From Rhynchopus euleeides (Eukaryota > Euglenozoa > Diplonemea > Diplonemida > Diplonemidae): DNA of 64,000 nucleotides. Position numbers and translations under genes: made by a program. Shown piece after piece: positions 50,776 to 58,960 of the stretch. The stretch's first letter is position 1. Every line of letters begins with the position of its first letter. The DNA is taken from the NCBI GenBank assembly GCA_963210315.1, contig OY723309.1, positions 62,001-126,000 on the forward strand, written 5' to 3'. The notes under the pieces are model-generated. The model had not been told where the DNA came from, ran no database searches, and saw only the letters and a list, made by a program, of their open reading frames with translations.

Positions 50776-51528
50776 GGTACCCGGGGGCGAACCGGGGGAC
50801 TGCTACACTCCTTTCTCTGCTCACGGGTGTCTGCTGCATGTCGAGGCGAGAAGCAAGGTGACATGCAGGGCGGAAGCCATCGACACCCGTGTTGTTGGTC
50901 ATCTGCTGCAGAGGCTAGAGAGAGCCGTGTACTCGGCATGTTCGAACAACAATGGCTGGGCGTCCTCTCCAGTCTCCTCCCAAGGGGTGACCATCGAAAA
51001 CGCCCACGGCTGGAAACGCGCAAAAAACAGGGTCGAGAGTTTCCCAGTCGAGCGGTTCCCAAGACCGAGCGGTCCATCCTTGCAAACCACTCGACCGGGG
51101 GGAGAGAACAGGGGAGAAGGGGCGAAATCAAGTCGAATGGTGGATGCATGGAGAGAAATTACAGGGGTCCGTGGTGCCGTGGTCCTCACACATGTTCTGC
51201 TTGTGCCACTCCGAGCCGGCGGCCGACACCATCTGAGCACTCCGAACCCCCCCAAAGGACAAGACTATACACACTGTGCAGGACTCTATTAAGGGAGGGG
51301 GGGGGGGAGATGGTCTGGTTTGGTTGATTAGGCGCTGAGGGCCAGGCTGTCGACCTGGTCCCCCAGCTCGAAGGGCAAATTATCCACACTGGGGAATCAT
51401 CACACGAGCACTCAAACTGTACACACTCGTGACGACTCTGGGAGGGGGGGGGGGAGTGGGGATGTTAAGGATGCTATGCGTTAGACGGCCCCGCCCTGCG
51501 GGGCCACGCACAGACGTGTAATGCCCGC
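50776..51528 (-). other. 3' UTR of element B (second copy)
   Basis: Like 30,406-31,179 but with shorter G runs on the plus strand near 51,295 and 51,445 and a 2-bp AG addition near 50,922. Ends in the T-arm-like hairpin. Confidence 0.7.
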
Positions 51529-54500
51529 TCATCTGCGGGCCCCCCTGCCAGCGCCCATGATGGTCGGCTCATGCCGGCCCGCACGGCGCTCCCTTCCGCT
51601 GCCCCTGCCTGCACCATCACCTCCTCGACGATCACGACAGTCCCCGCTGCCCCTGCCGCCATCACGTCGGTCACGCTCCTGTCGTTGCACACGCCGCTTC
51701 CTCTTCAGGGCCGCCTTCTGGCGCTTGTTGGCGTGCGAGTCGACCCGCTTGCAGGCCAGGTACTCGGCGTTTCCCTCCTGCGAGCCCTGCCGACCCCCTG
51801 TGGTGTAGTAGGTCGCGTCGACCGCCCGCCTGTCTGCGATCCACTGCTTGAACACACAGTGTGCCGTCGCCGCCACCCCCGCATGCGGCCCATTCCTGCC
51901 GAACAGCCCTTCCCAGCCGTCCGCCGAGTCCGGGATACACGCCGCGTCCGCCGCACCACTCGCCGCCGCCATCGCCGCGCAGGGGAATACCCTCACGCCC
52001 TCCACCATCGCGGTGCCGTCCTCACTGCTTCCTGCCCACTGCTCCTTCCTCGCCCTCTCCGCAGGGATCCGCACCCACGACACACGGGTGGCTGTCTGTT
52101 GTTGGTTGCCTCCCATTGACCCGTCGGACTGCTCGGCCACGTTGTCCGACATCTCCTCCTGCACCTCGTCGTCATCGACGTCGACGTCCTCCTGCGACAG
52201 ATCCTCCTGCACCTCGTCGTCATCGAAGGCGAAGTCCCCCTGCGGTAGAGCCTCCTGCACCGCCGCTGTCGTTGTCGCCGCTGAGGCTGGTGCCTGCTGG
52301 AGGATGGCTGAAGGTGTTGTAGTGGAACCTTCCCCCAGGGGCGTCGTCTCTGCCGCCGTTGTCGCTGTCGTAGTTGGTGCCGGTGCCGCCGTTGCTGCCT
52401 CGGCCGATGCTCGCGCTGCTCTGGGTGCCTCCTCTGCTGCCCCGCTGGTCTGCGCCGCTGTCGTCTGCTGGGGGATGGCTGAAGGTTTGTTGTTGGAACC
52501 TTCCCCCAGAGACGTCACGTCCCCACCAGTCTGCCTCGGCCCCCGGCTCCCTGTCGGAGGGGGGACCGGGGGTGCCCCACTGCACCCCCTGTACGCGGTG
52601 GGGCACCTTTCACGGCACGTGAGGCACACCGCCACCCCACACTCGCCGCACCCCCAGCACCCGCGAGGGCCCACCGGCGTGGTGCACGCGCCGCAGCTCG
52701 TCTGCCATCCCACCTGGAGGCGCATCCGCTTCGCCTGCTCGCACCCTCGCACGCGCTTGTCCTGCCCCACAGGACACGTGTCCACCTCCCGCGCCCACTG
52801 CTGTAGCGGCTCGGGCAGGACCACCGGCACGAAGTGGCCCACCGCTGTGCCGTCTGCTTGCCCTGACTCATCCACAAAAGCCACTGCCGCCATTGCTACC
52901 GCCCTCTCCGCCGCGCGCCACACCCTGACGCCACAGCCTTGCCTCCGGAAGGAGAGGATGGTGATTCGGAGGGCCCGTGCGAGCCCCCCGAGGACCAGCT
53001 CGTCAGCCCACGACTGCAGACCAGGCCCTGCCCCTCTTCTGCTCATCTGCTGTGCCCATACCTCCGGCTCCCCTCCCTCAACCATTGTGCGGAGCCCTGC
53101 GTGCTGCATCACCGCCTTCACTGCCCGCGTCCTCGCTTCGGCCGCTGTCACCTTGAGCCCAGTGGGTAGCTGGGCGACGACCGCGTCGAACAGGCAGTCG
53201 CCCACTGTGTACGCCGCCTTCCATCGCACCTGCCCCTGGAGGGACCTCACCAGCTCCTCGACCCCCAGGCACTGCGACACATCGGAGGGGGCGGCGCTCT
53301 GCCACTGGGCGATGAAGGCCGCCACTGGCTCCGTGCCTGCGAGCTCCTGCACCAGCTGCCACCTGCACGCCTCCCGCGCCTGCCGCTCCTCCTCCGAGGC
53401 CGGCTCCGCGTTTGCGTCGGTCGCCATCGGTGTGCCCTGGGGAGTAGGTGCGCACCCGTCCAGATACACACACCCCCCAATCGAGGTCCCACCCGCTTCC
53501 GCCTGATCTTCCGCCGCGTCCACCTCCATCTCCTGTTTCACGCCCGTCGGCGCTGCCCAGCCTTGCGAGCGGCCGGCTTCCGACGCTTTCACGAGCTGGA
53601 TCTTGGGGCACGCACAGGGTAGGCCCGACCCCCCGCACGCCTCACACGCGGCCCGCATGCAGTGCCCGCATCGGAGGTGGCGTGCCCGCGGCGGGATCTC
53701 AACCGCACAGATGTGGCACTCCGCCCCTTTGTCACCTGCCACCACCCTGTCCATCTGCGTGCCCAGCTCTGCCTCGGGGCCCTCGGGCATCTGCGACAGG
53801 TCCATGTCGACGTCGACCCGCACGAAGCCCTTGCCCACCGCACACAACGAGAAGCGCCCACCCACCTGCGCTCCCGGCGCCGGCCTGCACAACACAGGCT
53901 CCCCAAAGTCACGGATGACCAGGATCTCGCTGCGCGTCACCACCGCCAGCGCCCGCAGCAGCGCCAGGTCCGCCCACGCACACTCCGCCATTGACCCATC
54001 TGCCTCCTGTGGGGCCAGCATCCGACGGCTCCACTCAGTCGGGTCGTCCACCTCTCGACGTAGTGCCGGCGCATGCAGAACCAAAGCCACAGCCTGTCTG
54101 CGTGCCTGTGAGAGGCTGCACGGCGCCCCTCGACCAGCCATTATGGCACTCAAACCATCACCCGCCTTGCCCCGAGGTAAAACTGCACCCAGCTGCTTCA
54201 GCTGGTACCACGCCGGGAGGCTGGCCGCGCACCCCGCCACGCACTGCCCCACCGTCCGGGACCCGCCGGGATCGCACCGCCTGCGCCACTGCGCCAGCTT
54301 CGCGTCGAAAACCCGCTCCTCTTGCGGGGTCGGGTCACTGGGGGGGGCGTCGTCCCCCTCGCTGCCCTCATCCTCGTCAACGTCCGGCGCGTCTGGGGGC
54401 ACTTCCTCCATGACGACCCCCGGCATCAGGTCCCCGAACTTCACATACGTCTCGGGGTCGATCACCGGGGTCGTCGTCAGCTCCACTCGCTGCCTCCCCT

Positions 54501-56571
54501 GCCCTGCCACCGTGCACAGCCTCCCACACGACTCGAGCGACGCACCCACTGCCTTCTGGAAGGCCCACCCCATGCTGCGGGCCGTCTGTTGTGCCACTTG
54601 CACCCGCCCGACCCCCAGCTTGGCTGCCCCCAGTGACACGAGGCGGTTCATGATGGAGTGGGCCCGCTGGCCCCAGCCCCCAAAAAGCTCGACCACAAAT
54701 GGCTCGAAGGCAAGGCGGCCCGTCCGCACGGCCTCATCCTCGCGGTACTTCCAGACCTTCGTAGTCTGCCGCCGCGCCGCTGCCCCGCCTACCGTCCTGG
54801 CTGCCAGCTGCAGAAACGACGGGGCCAGGGGGTTCACCACCGCTACATCTATGGCAGTGACTCGACCATCCAGGAATCCCTGCTGCAACGTGACATCCCC
54901 TGGGCGTCTCCTGTCTCCCTCCAGCAGACCCAGTGTCTCCCGCTCGGCTCTCAAGCCACCCTGTCGCGCTGCTCGCAGCAAAGCATCCGCCACCGCCTCG
55001 TGGCGCGTGATGGCCCCACCCCCCTTCTCGCAGAGGGTGGCATGCAGACCGTGCGCGTCCATCACCCCATCCTTCCCGCAGCATTCACACCGCGTCAGCG
55101 ATTCGTACAGCGGAAGGCCTAAGCGATACCTGAGCACTGCTTGGAACGGCAGCGGGGGCATCGCCTCCCAGCGAGCCGGGTTTCCCGTCAGCCACGCACC
55201 GCACCCTGGCAGCAGGAGAGACTGCATCCGGGCCCGCGTCACCGCATCCGCCTCATCCATCAGCGCGTTGTACCACCTCTCCAGAATGCCCAGCGAGAGC
55301 GAGCGCTGCTCGGGGGCTCTCTCCGGAGGTGCCTCGGTGTCCAGACGCCAGCCCTCAGCTACCATTTCGTTATACGAGGAGGCCGTCTGCCTCCAGCCCT
55401 CTGCATCCCACACGAAGTCTCGGTCCAGCCGTCGGCACAGCGCTGCGGTCCCCGCACTCGAAGCCAGCGCCGCCGCATGCCAATGGTCGGCCGACTTGCG
55501 TATCCCCAGACCTCCGATTCGAACAGGGAGGGACGCCTGCAACATCGCTTCTTGTGGGAGGCAGTCGTCGTCGTAGCCCAGAAGCTTCGCGAGGCTCCGC
55601 TGCACGCGCGCGTCGTACCTCTTGAGGTAGCCCGTCACCCCTTTGAAACCAATCGCACGCATAAAGAACACCATGCGCGCGAACCCCAGGCACTCACGCA
55701 GCAGGGCAAATGCGGTCTGCGAGTCAGTCAGCTTGTCGAGGGCGTCCAGGGAGGTCACAAACTGATCCACCCGCTCCGACATGAACTGCTCGCACCACGC
55801 CGCATCCCCTATCGGGGCTCCGAGCAGCTCGAAGTTGCCGTCCCGCATCCACCTGATGCCCGGGATGGGCGAGTTCTTTGGCTTCTCGACCACCTTCAGT
55901 CCCCATCCAGCCCACTCCTGCACGGAATGCCCCGTCCCCCTGCCGCTCAGGTCCACCAGCTCGCACTTGTCCTCACGGACCTGCAGACCCAAGTGCTTGC
56001 ACCGCTCGACGATGAGCCGGTACGCCTGGCCGACCGCGTATCCGCTCCCCATGATCACCCCGTCATCGAGGTACCACACCGCCCCGTGTATCCCCTTGAT
56101 CTGCTTCACCTCCTCAGCCACGGGGGCGATCGCGAGGGAGAAGAGCAGTGGGCCGAGGGGGTCACCCTGCTGCACACCACACGACGACGTCACACATTCC
56201 TTCCCGAACTGCAGCTTCGACGGGCTCGCGTAGCACCATGCGACCCACGGCAGCATCCCCGGAAACTTCTGCTCCACCTCTCTCAGGAAGGCTGAGCGAT
56301 CCACCGCATTAAACGCGTTGGTGAAATCGACTTTCAGGATGCACGCGTCTTGCCCCCGCCGCCTGGCCGCGTAGTTGGCCGTCACAGCCGTCGCCGCCTC
56401 CGCTCCCTGTCGCACCGCCACACCAACCTGCCCACTGCGGAGGAGAACAGCCTTCGCTTCGTCCCGGTGGCGCGCTGCGAGGAGCTTGGCCACGAGCCGT
56501 CTCAACGACTCGCCACACGCGATCGGCCGTACCTCCTTCTCCGACTTCCTCAGCGCTGTCAGGTTTGCCCG
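51529..56571 (-). CDS. Family B polyprotein, RT to C-terminus (about 1,680 codons)
   Basis: Numbered from the codon at 56505: RT with KVDFTNAFN near 59, GVQQGDPLGP and YLDDG near 151; CCHC knuckle near 471; RLE with RRPGDV near 533 and AIDVAVVN near 553; degenerate OTU-like fold about 800-905; RING-like finger about 928-968; OTU domain 3 with Cys1104 and His1224; zinc ribbon near 1270; two LGEGS repeats; acidic patch; W-x2-LF domain; Arg/Gly-rich tail ending at 51529. The codon at 56505 is TTG, and the frame is open to the truncation at 56571, so there is no true start. The copy supplies the C-terminal half missing from the B copy at 1-6,233. Confidence 0.9.
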   Translation of the reverse strand, partial: RANLTALRKSEKEVRPIACGESLRRLVAKLLAARHRDEAKAVLLRSGQVGVAVRQGAEAATAVTANYAARRRGQDACILKVDFTNAFNAVDRSAFLREVEQKFPGMLPWVAWCYASPSKLQFGKECVTSSCGVQQGDPLGPLLFSLAIAPVAEEVKQIKGIHGAVWYLDDGVIMGSGYAVGQAYRLIVERCKHLGLQVREDKCELVDLSGRGTGHSVQEWAGWGLKVVEKPKNSPIPGIRWMRDGNFELLGAPIGDAAWCEQFMSERVDQFVTSLDALDKLTDSQTAFALLRECLGFARMVFFMRAIGFKGVTGYLKRYDARVQRSLAKLLGYDDDCLPQEAMLQASLPVRIGGLGIRKSADHWHAAALASSAGTAALCRRLDRDFVWDAEGWRQTASSYNEMVAEGWRLDTEAPPERAPEQRSLSLGILERWYNALMDEADAVTRARMQSLLLPGCGAWLTGNPARWEAMPPLPFQAVLRYRLGLPLYESLTRCECCGKDGVMDAHGLHATLCEKGGGAITRHEAVADALLRAARQGGLRAERETLGLLEGDRRRPGDVTLQQGFLDGRVTAIDVAVVNPLAPSFLQLAARTVGGAAARRQTTKVWKYREDEAVRTGRLAFEPFVVELFGGWGQRAHSIMNRLVSLGAAKLGVGRVQVAQQTARSMGWAFQKAVGASLESCGRLCTVAGQGRQRVELTTTPVIDPETYVKFGDLMPGVVMEEVPPDAPDVDEDEGSEGDDAPPSDPTPQEERVFDAKLAQWRRRCDPGGSRTVGQCVAGCAASLPAWYQLKQLGAVLPRGKAGDGLSAIMAGRGAPCSLSQARRQAVALVLHAPALRREVDDPTEWSRRMLAPQEADGSMAECAWADLALLRALAVVTRSEILVIRDFGEPVLCRPAPGAQVGGRFSLCAVGKGFVRVDVDMDLSQMPEGPEAELGTQMDRVVAGDKGAECHICAVEIPPRARHLRCGHCMRAACEACGGSGLPCACPKIQLVKASEAGRSQGWAAPTGVKQEMEVDAAEDQAEAGGTSIGGCVYLDGCAPTPQGTPMATDANAEPASEEERQAREACRWQLVQELAGTEPVAAFIAQWQSAAPSDVSQCLGVEELVRSLQGQVRWKAAYTVGDCLFDAVVAQLPTGLKVTAAEARTRAVKAVMQHAGLRTMVEGGEPEVWAQQMSRRGAGPGLQSWADELVLGGLARALRITILSFRRQGCGVRVWRAAERAVAMAAVAFVDESGQADGTAVGHFVPVVLPEPLQQWAREVDTCPVGQDKRVRGCEQAKRMRLQVGWQTSCGACTTPVGPRGCWGCGECGVAVCLTCRERCPTAYRGCSGAPPVPPPTGSRGPRQTGGDVTSLGEGSNNKPSAIPQQTTAAQTSGAAEEAPRAARASAEAATAAPAPTTTATTAAETTPLGEGSTTTPSAILQQAPASAATTTAAVQEALPQGDFAFDDDEVQEDLSQEDVDVDDDEVQEEMSDNVAEQSDGSMGGNQQQTATRVSWVRIPAERARKEQWAGSSEDGTAMVEGVRVFPCAAMAAASGAADAACIPDSADGWEGLFGRNGPHAGVAATAHCVFKQWIADRRAVDATYYTTGGRQGSQEGNAEYLACKRVDSHANKRQKAALKRKRRVQRQERDRRDGGRGSGDCRDRRGGDGAGRGSGRERRAGRHEPTIMGAGRGARR

Positions 56572-56585
56572 GGTTTGCGGGTTTG

Positions 56586-56657
56586 CAGGCAGCTCAAGGA
56601 TTTACAAGATCTACATGCAGGCAGCTCAAGGATTCTCAAGATCTGCATGCAGGCAGC
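56586..56657 (+). repeat. 32-bp minisatellite, right block
   Basis: Just over two units between the 5' end of element B and the next B tail. It shows that the array once continued and was split by successive insertions. Confidence 0.8.
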
Positions 56658-57320
56658 TTTTTTTTGGTACCCGGGGGCGAACCGGGGGACTGCTACACTC
56701 CCTTCTCTGCTCACGGGTGTCTGCTGCATGTCGAGGCGAGAAGCAAGCATGCAGGGCGGAAGCCATCGACACCCGTGTTGTTGGTCCTCTGCTGCGGAGG
56801 CTAGAGAGCCGTGTACTCGGCAGGTTCGAACAACAATGGCTGGGCGTCTTCTCAAGTCTCCTCCCAACCATGACCATTGAAAACGCCCAAGGCTGGAAAC
56901 GCGCCAAAAACAGGGTCGAGAGTTTTTAAGCACACTCGTGTGAGCGGAAAGCGCTCCACCACAGCTGCAACCAAACGTGCTCTATACACTAACCCCACCC
57001 TTCGTCAGGCTCAGGGTGTGATCAGTTCAGGGTTTTGTCTGTAGAAGCGTCAACGCAACAAAGAAAAGGAAATTCATCAGAGCGGTTGTAGCTGTGAAGT
57101 GATAGGGCGCTTTCCCAGTCGAGGGGTTCCCAAGAGCGGTCCATACTTGCAAACCACTCGACCGGGGGGAGAGATCAGGGGAGAAGGGGCGAAATCAAGT
57201 CGGATGGTGGATGCATGGAGAGAAATTGCAGGGGTCCGTGGTGCTGTGGTCCTCACACATGTTCTGCTTGTGTCACACCGAGCCGGCGGCCGACCTTCCG
57301 AGCACCCCGAAACCCCCCAA
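56658..57320 (-). mobile_element. Family B 3'-end fragment
   Basis: Starts with T8 (56658-56665) and the B 3' end and matches the B 3' UTR to about 57320. It is more diverged than the other copies and contains a foreign stretch at 56924-57108 within GAGAGTTT...TTTCCCAG. Confidence 0.7.
56924..57108. mobile_element. About 185-bp insert related to sequence near 58,715
   Basis: It begins AAGCACACTCGTGTGAGCGGAAAG and later has GAAGCGTCAACGCAACAAAG. Similar stretches occur in the same order at 58,715-58,740 (AGCACACTTCGATGTGGGCGG) and 58,806-58,825. It is a probable short dispersed repeat; no clear target duplication was seen. Confidence 0.45.
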
Positions 57321-57472
57321 TGCTCCTGAGTCCTGTTGACGCGAGCGCCGCTACCTGCTAATATGTGTCAGGGTTTGGGAGTAGGACAAAATACACAGAG
57401 TCAGCAGAAGCCGTTCACATCACAGGTCCGTGACCGGATTGGAAAATCCATACCACTGCCCTGCCTTGCGAG

Positions 57473-57666
57473 TTTTTTTTGGTAACAAGAAACTTTGTGT
57501 CTGCAAATCAGAAAGGGGAGAGAAGAACCAGCAGGCATTCGTCGATACCGGCTGCGGGTGTGTGGGACGGGAACGAAGCAGGGGGTGTCTTTTAATCATG
57601 GTCACCAGGGCTTTCCCTAAATATTGGGTCCGGGGGGGCTGGGTACCGGTTTCGGGTACAAAAAAA
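57473..57666 (+). mobile_element. Short SINE-like element between T8 and A7
   Basis: Left end T8-GGTAAC, right end GGTTTCGGGTAC-A7. The right end resembles the A/B terminal sequence (GGTTCG...GGGTACC-A8), and the left end looks like its complement. It is about 190 bp and codes for nothing evident. It could be a non-autonomous element using the A/B machinery. Confidence 0.45.
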
Positions 57667-58960
57667 CGCGCACAGTAGGGGCTCTTCTCGGGGGAGCTTG
57701 TCCGGCCCCTATGCCACCTGAGCTCCTGCAAAACCTACTTTTTGGCATGTTTTGACACCTGTCTTCAAGACAGCTCCAGAGGGGCAAAAAAAGTTCTGTT
57801 TGTCCTATTTGCCAACCGCTCCAAAGGTGCAGGAATCGAGGGAAAACGTCCGGTATTCTGCATTGACTCAGGGGCTCCCTCCTCAAATTTTCCAGTAACC
57901 CGTTCTTTGGAATGGTTGGAATCTGTGCGTATCGTGGTGGGGTCATTTTGGCCACGGGGTGATTGTTGACAGCCATAGCTGACTTTCGTCACTGGGGCCC
58001 GCCTTGTCGGCTGTTTGCGGTCGCAAACCCGGCGGGGGGTCGGGAGGGTCCCGCTGGGTGGGTGGTGGGGGTGGGCCCTGGTGTGCCCCCCGGTCACGTC
58101 CTCCCATGACAGTACCTGGACCAGACCCATGTTTCGTTGTTGAAGCTTGGTCCCAAGACCCACGAAATGACCCCACTACGATCCGCACAAACTCCGAAGA
58201 GTCCAAAGAACGGGGTTTTGAAAACCCCGTGTGGGGGGTCGGGAGGGGGGCCGACCACCCCATATTCCAACCCCTAGTTTCATTCTAGTAGTATGAATCT
58301 ACGACACGAGAAAAAAACGCGAAAGTTCCGAACCGAGTTTGACCACAGTTTCAGACCCCCATCTTCCGGATCCTGACCCCCCCAAGAATGGGGGGTCGAG
58401 ATATAGCCCCGACCCCCTCCGACCCCCGAAAAATGGGGGGTCGGGGGTCGGATTCCGACCCCCGAGGTTCCGACCCCCCTTTTCTCAAGGAACCACATCC
58501 GCATTTCAGAGGTGTTCTGTGGCACCTACACCAACAAAGTGACCCCACTACGATCCGCACGGAGCCCAAACAACGCAGGAGAGGGGGGAACCGCGTTTCC
58601 TCGGGAAACCCCTGAGATTTTTTGGGAGGGGGGCAGTTTTGCTAAGGGGGGGTCGGGGGTCGGAGGGGTCCAGACAGAGGAGAAGGGGCGAGGCTTTGCT
58701 GAGGTATATTTTTTTCAGCACACTTCGATGTGGGCGGAAAGTGTCGGGTGCTTGTTCGTGCCCTTTTGCTCACTCACGACACCATCATCAGCAGGAGTGT
58801 GAGTGTGGAAGCGTCAACGCAAAAAAGAAACCAAAGCAAAAAGTGCCGAACGAAGCGCAGTGACACTTTGCGTTGACAAGGGACACACAACGGCACGAAC
58901 AAACACGCAACACAAAGTCTCTCAGGGTTAAAAACGTGCGACAGGCGCAGGACAGCATGG
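57667..58960. repeat. Intergenic DNA with short dispersed repeats and G/C-run patches
   Basis: No gene was recognised. A 21-mer TGACCCCACTACGATCCGCA(C) occurs at 58168-58188 and 58540-58560, and with two changes inverted at 57925-57945. The first and third copies also share TCCAAAGAACGGG beyond it. From 58,350 to 58,690 GACCCCC and GGGGGTC motifs are dense and partly palindromic. The right part should include the 3' UTR of the gene ending at 58961. Confidence 0.6.
58813..58877. other. 11-bp inverted repeat downstream of the cyclase-like gene
   Basis: GTCAACGCAAA at 58813-58823 is complemented by TTTGCGTTGAC at 58867-58877 around 43 nt. It lies about 85 bp past the stop at 58961 and could fold in the 3' UTR. 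It may equally be the end of a short repeat. Confidence 0.45.

Larger units (their letters stand above)
50767..56571 (-). mobile_element. Element B, 5'-truncated, inserted in the 32-bp array
   Basis: Starts on the plus strand with T9 (50767-50775) and the B tail, and ends at GGTTTGCCC near 56571, upstream of the RT. The right junction carries GGGTTTGCGGGTTTGC, a slipped copy of the last bases, before the array resumes at 56586. Confidence 0.85.

Noticed and set aside
1-57320. LTR retrotransposon or retrovirus
   Set aside because: There are no long terminal repeats, no primer binding site and no integrase or aspartic protease motifs. The RT/RLE order, A tails, 5' truncations and variable target duplications are those of non-LTR elements.
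58350-58700. Telomere-like or G-quadruplex locus
   Set aside because: GGGGGTC/GACCCCC motifs are dense but irregular and not a telomeric repeat. Without more data they are only low-complexity sequence.
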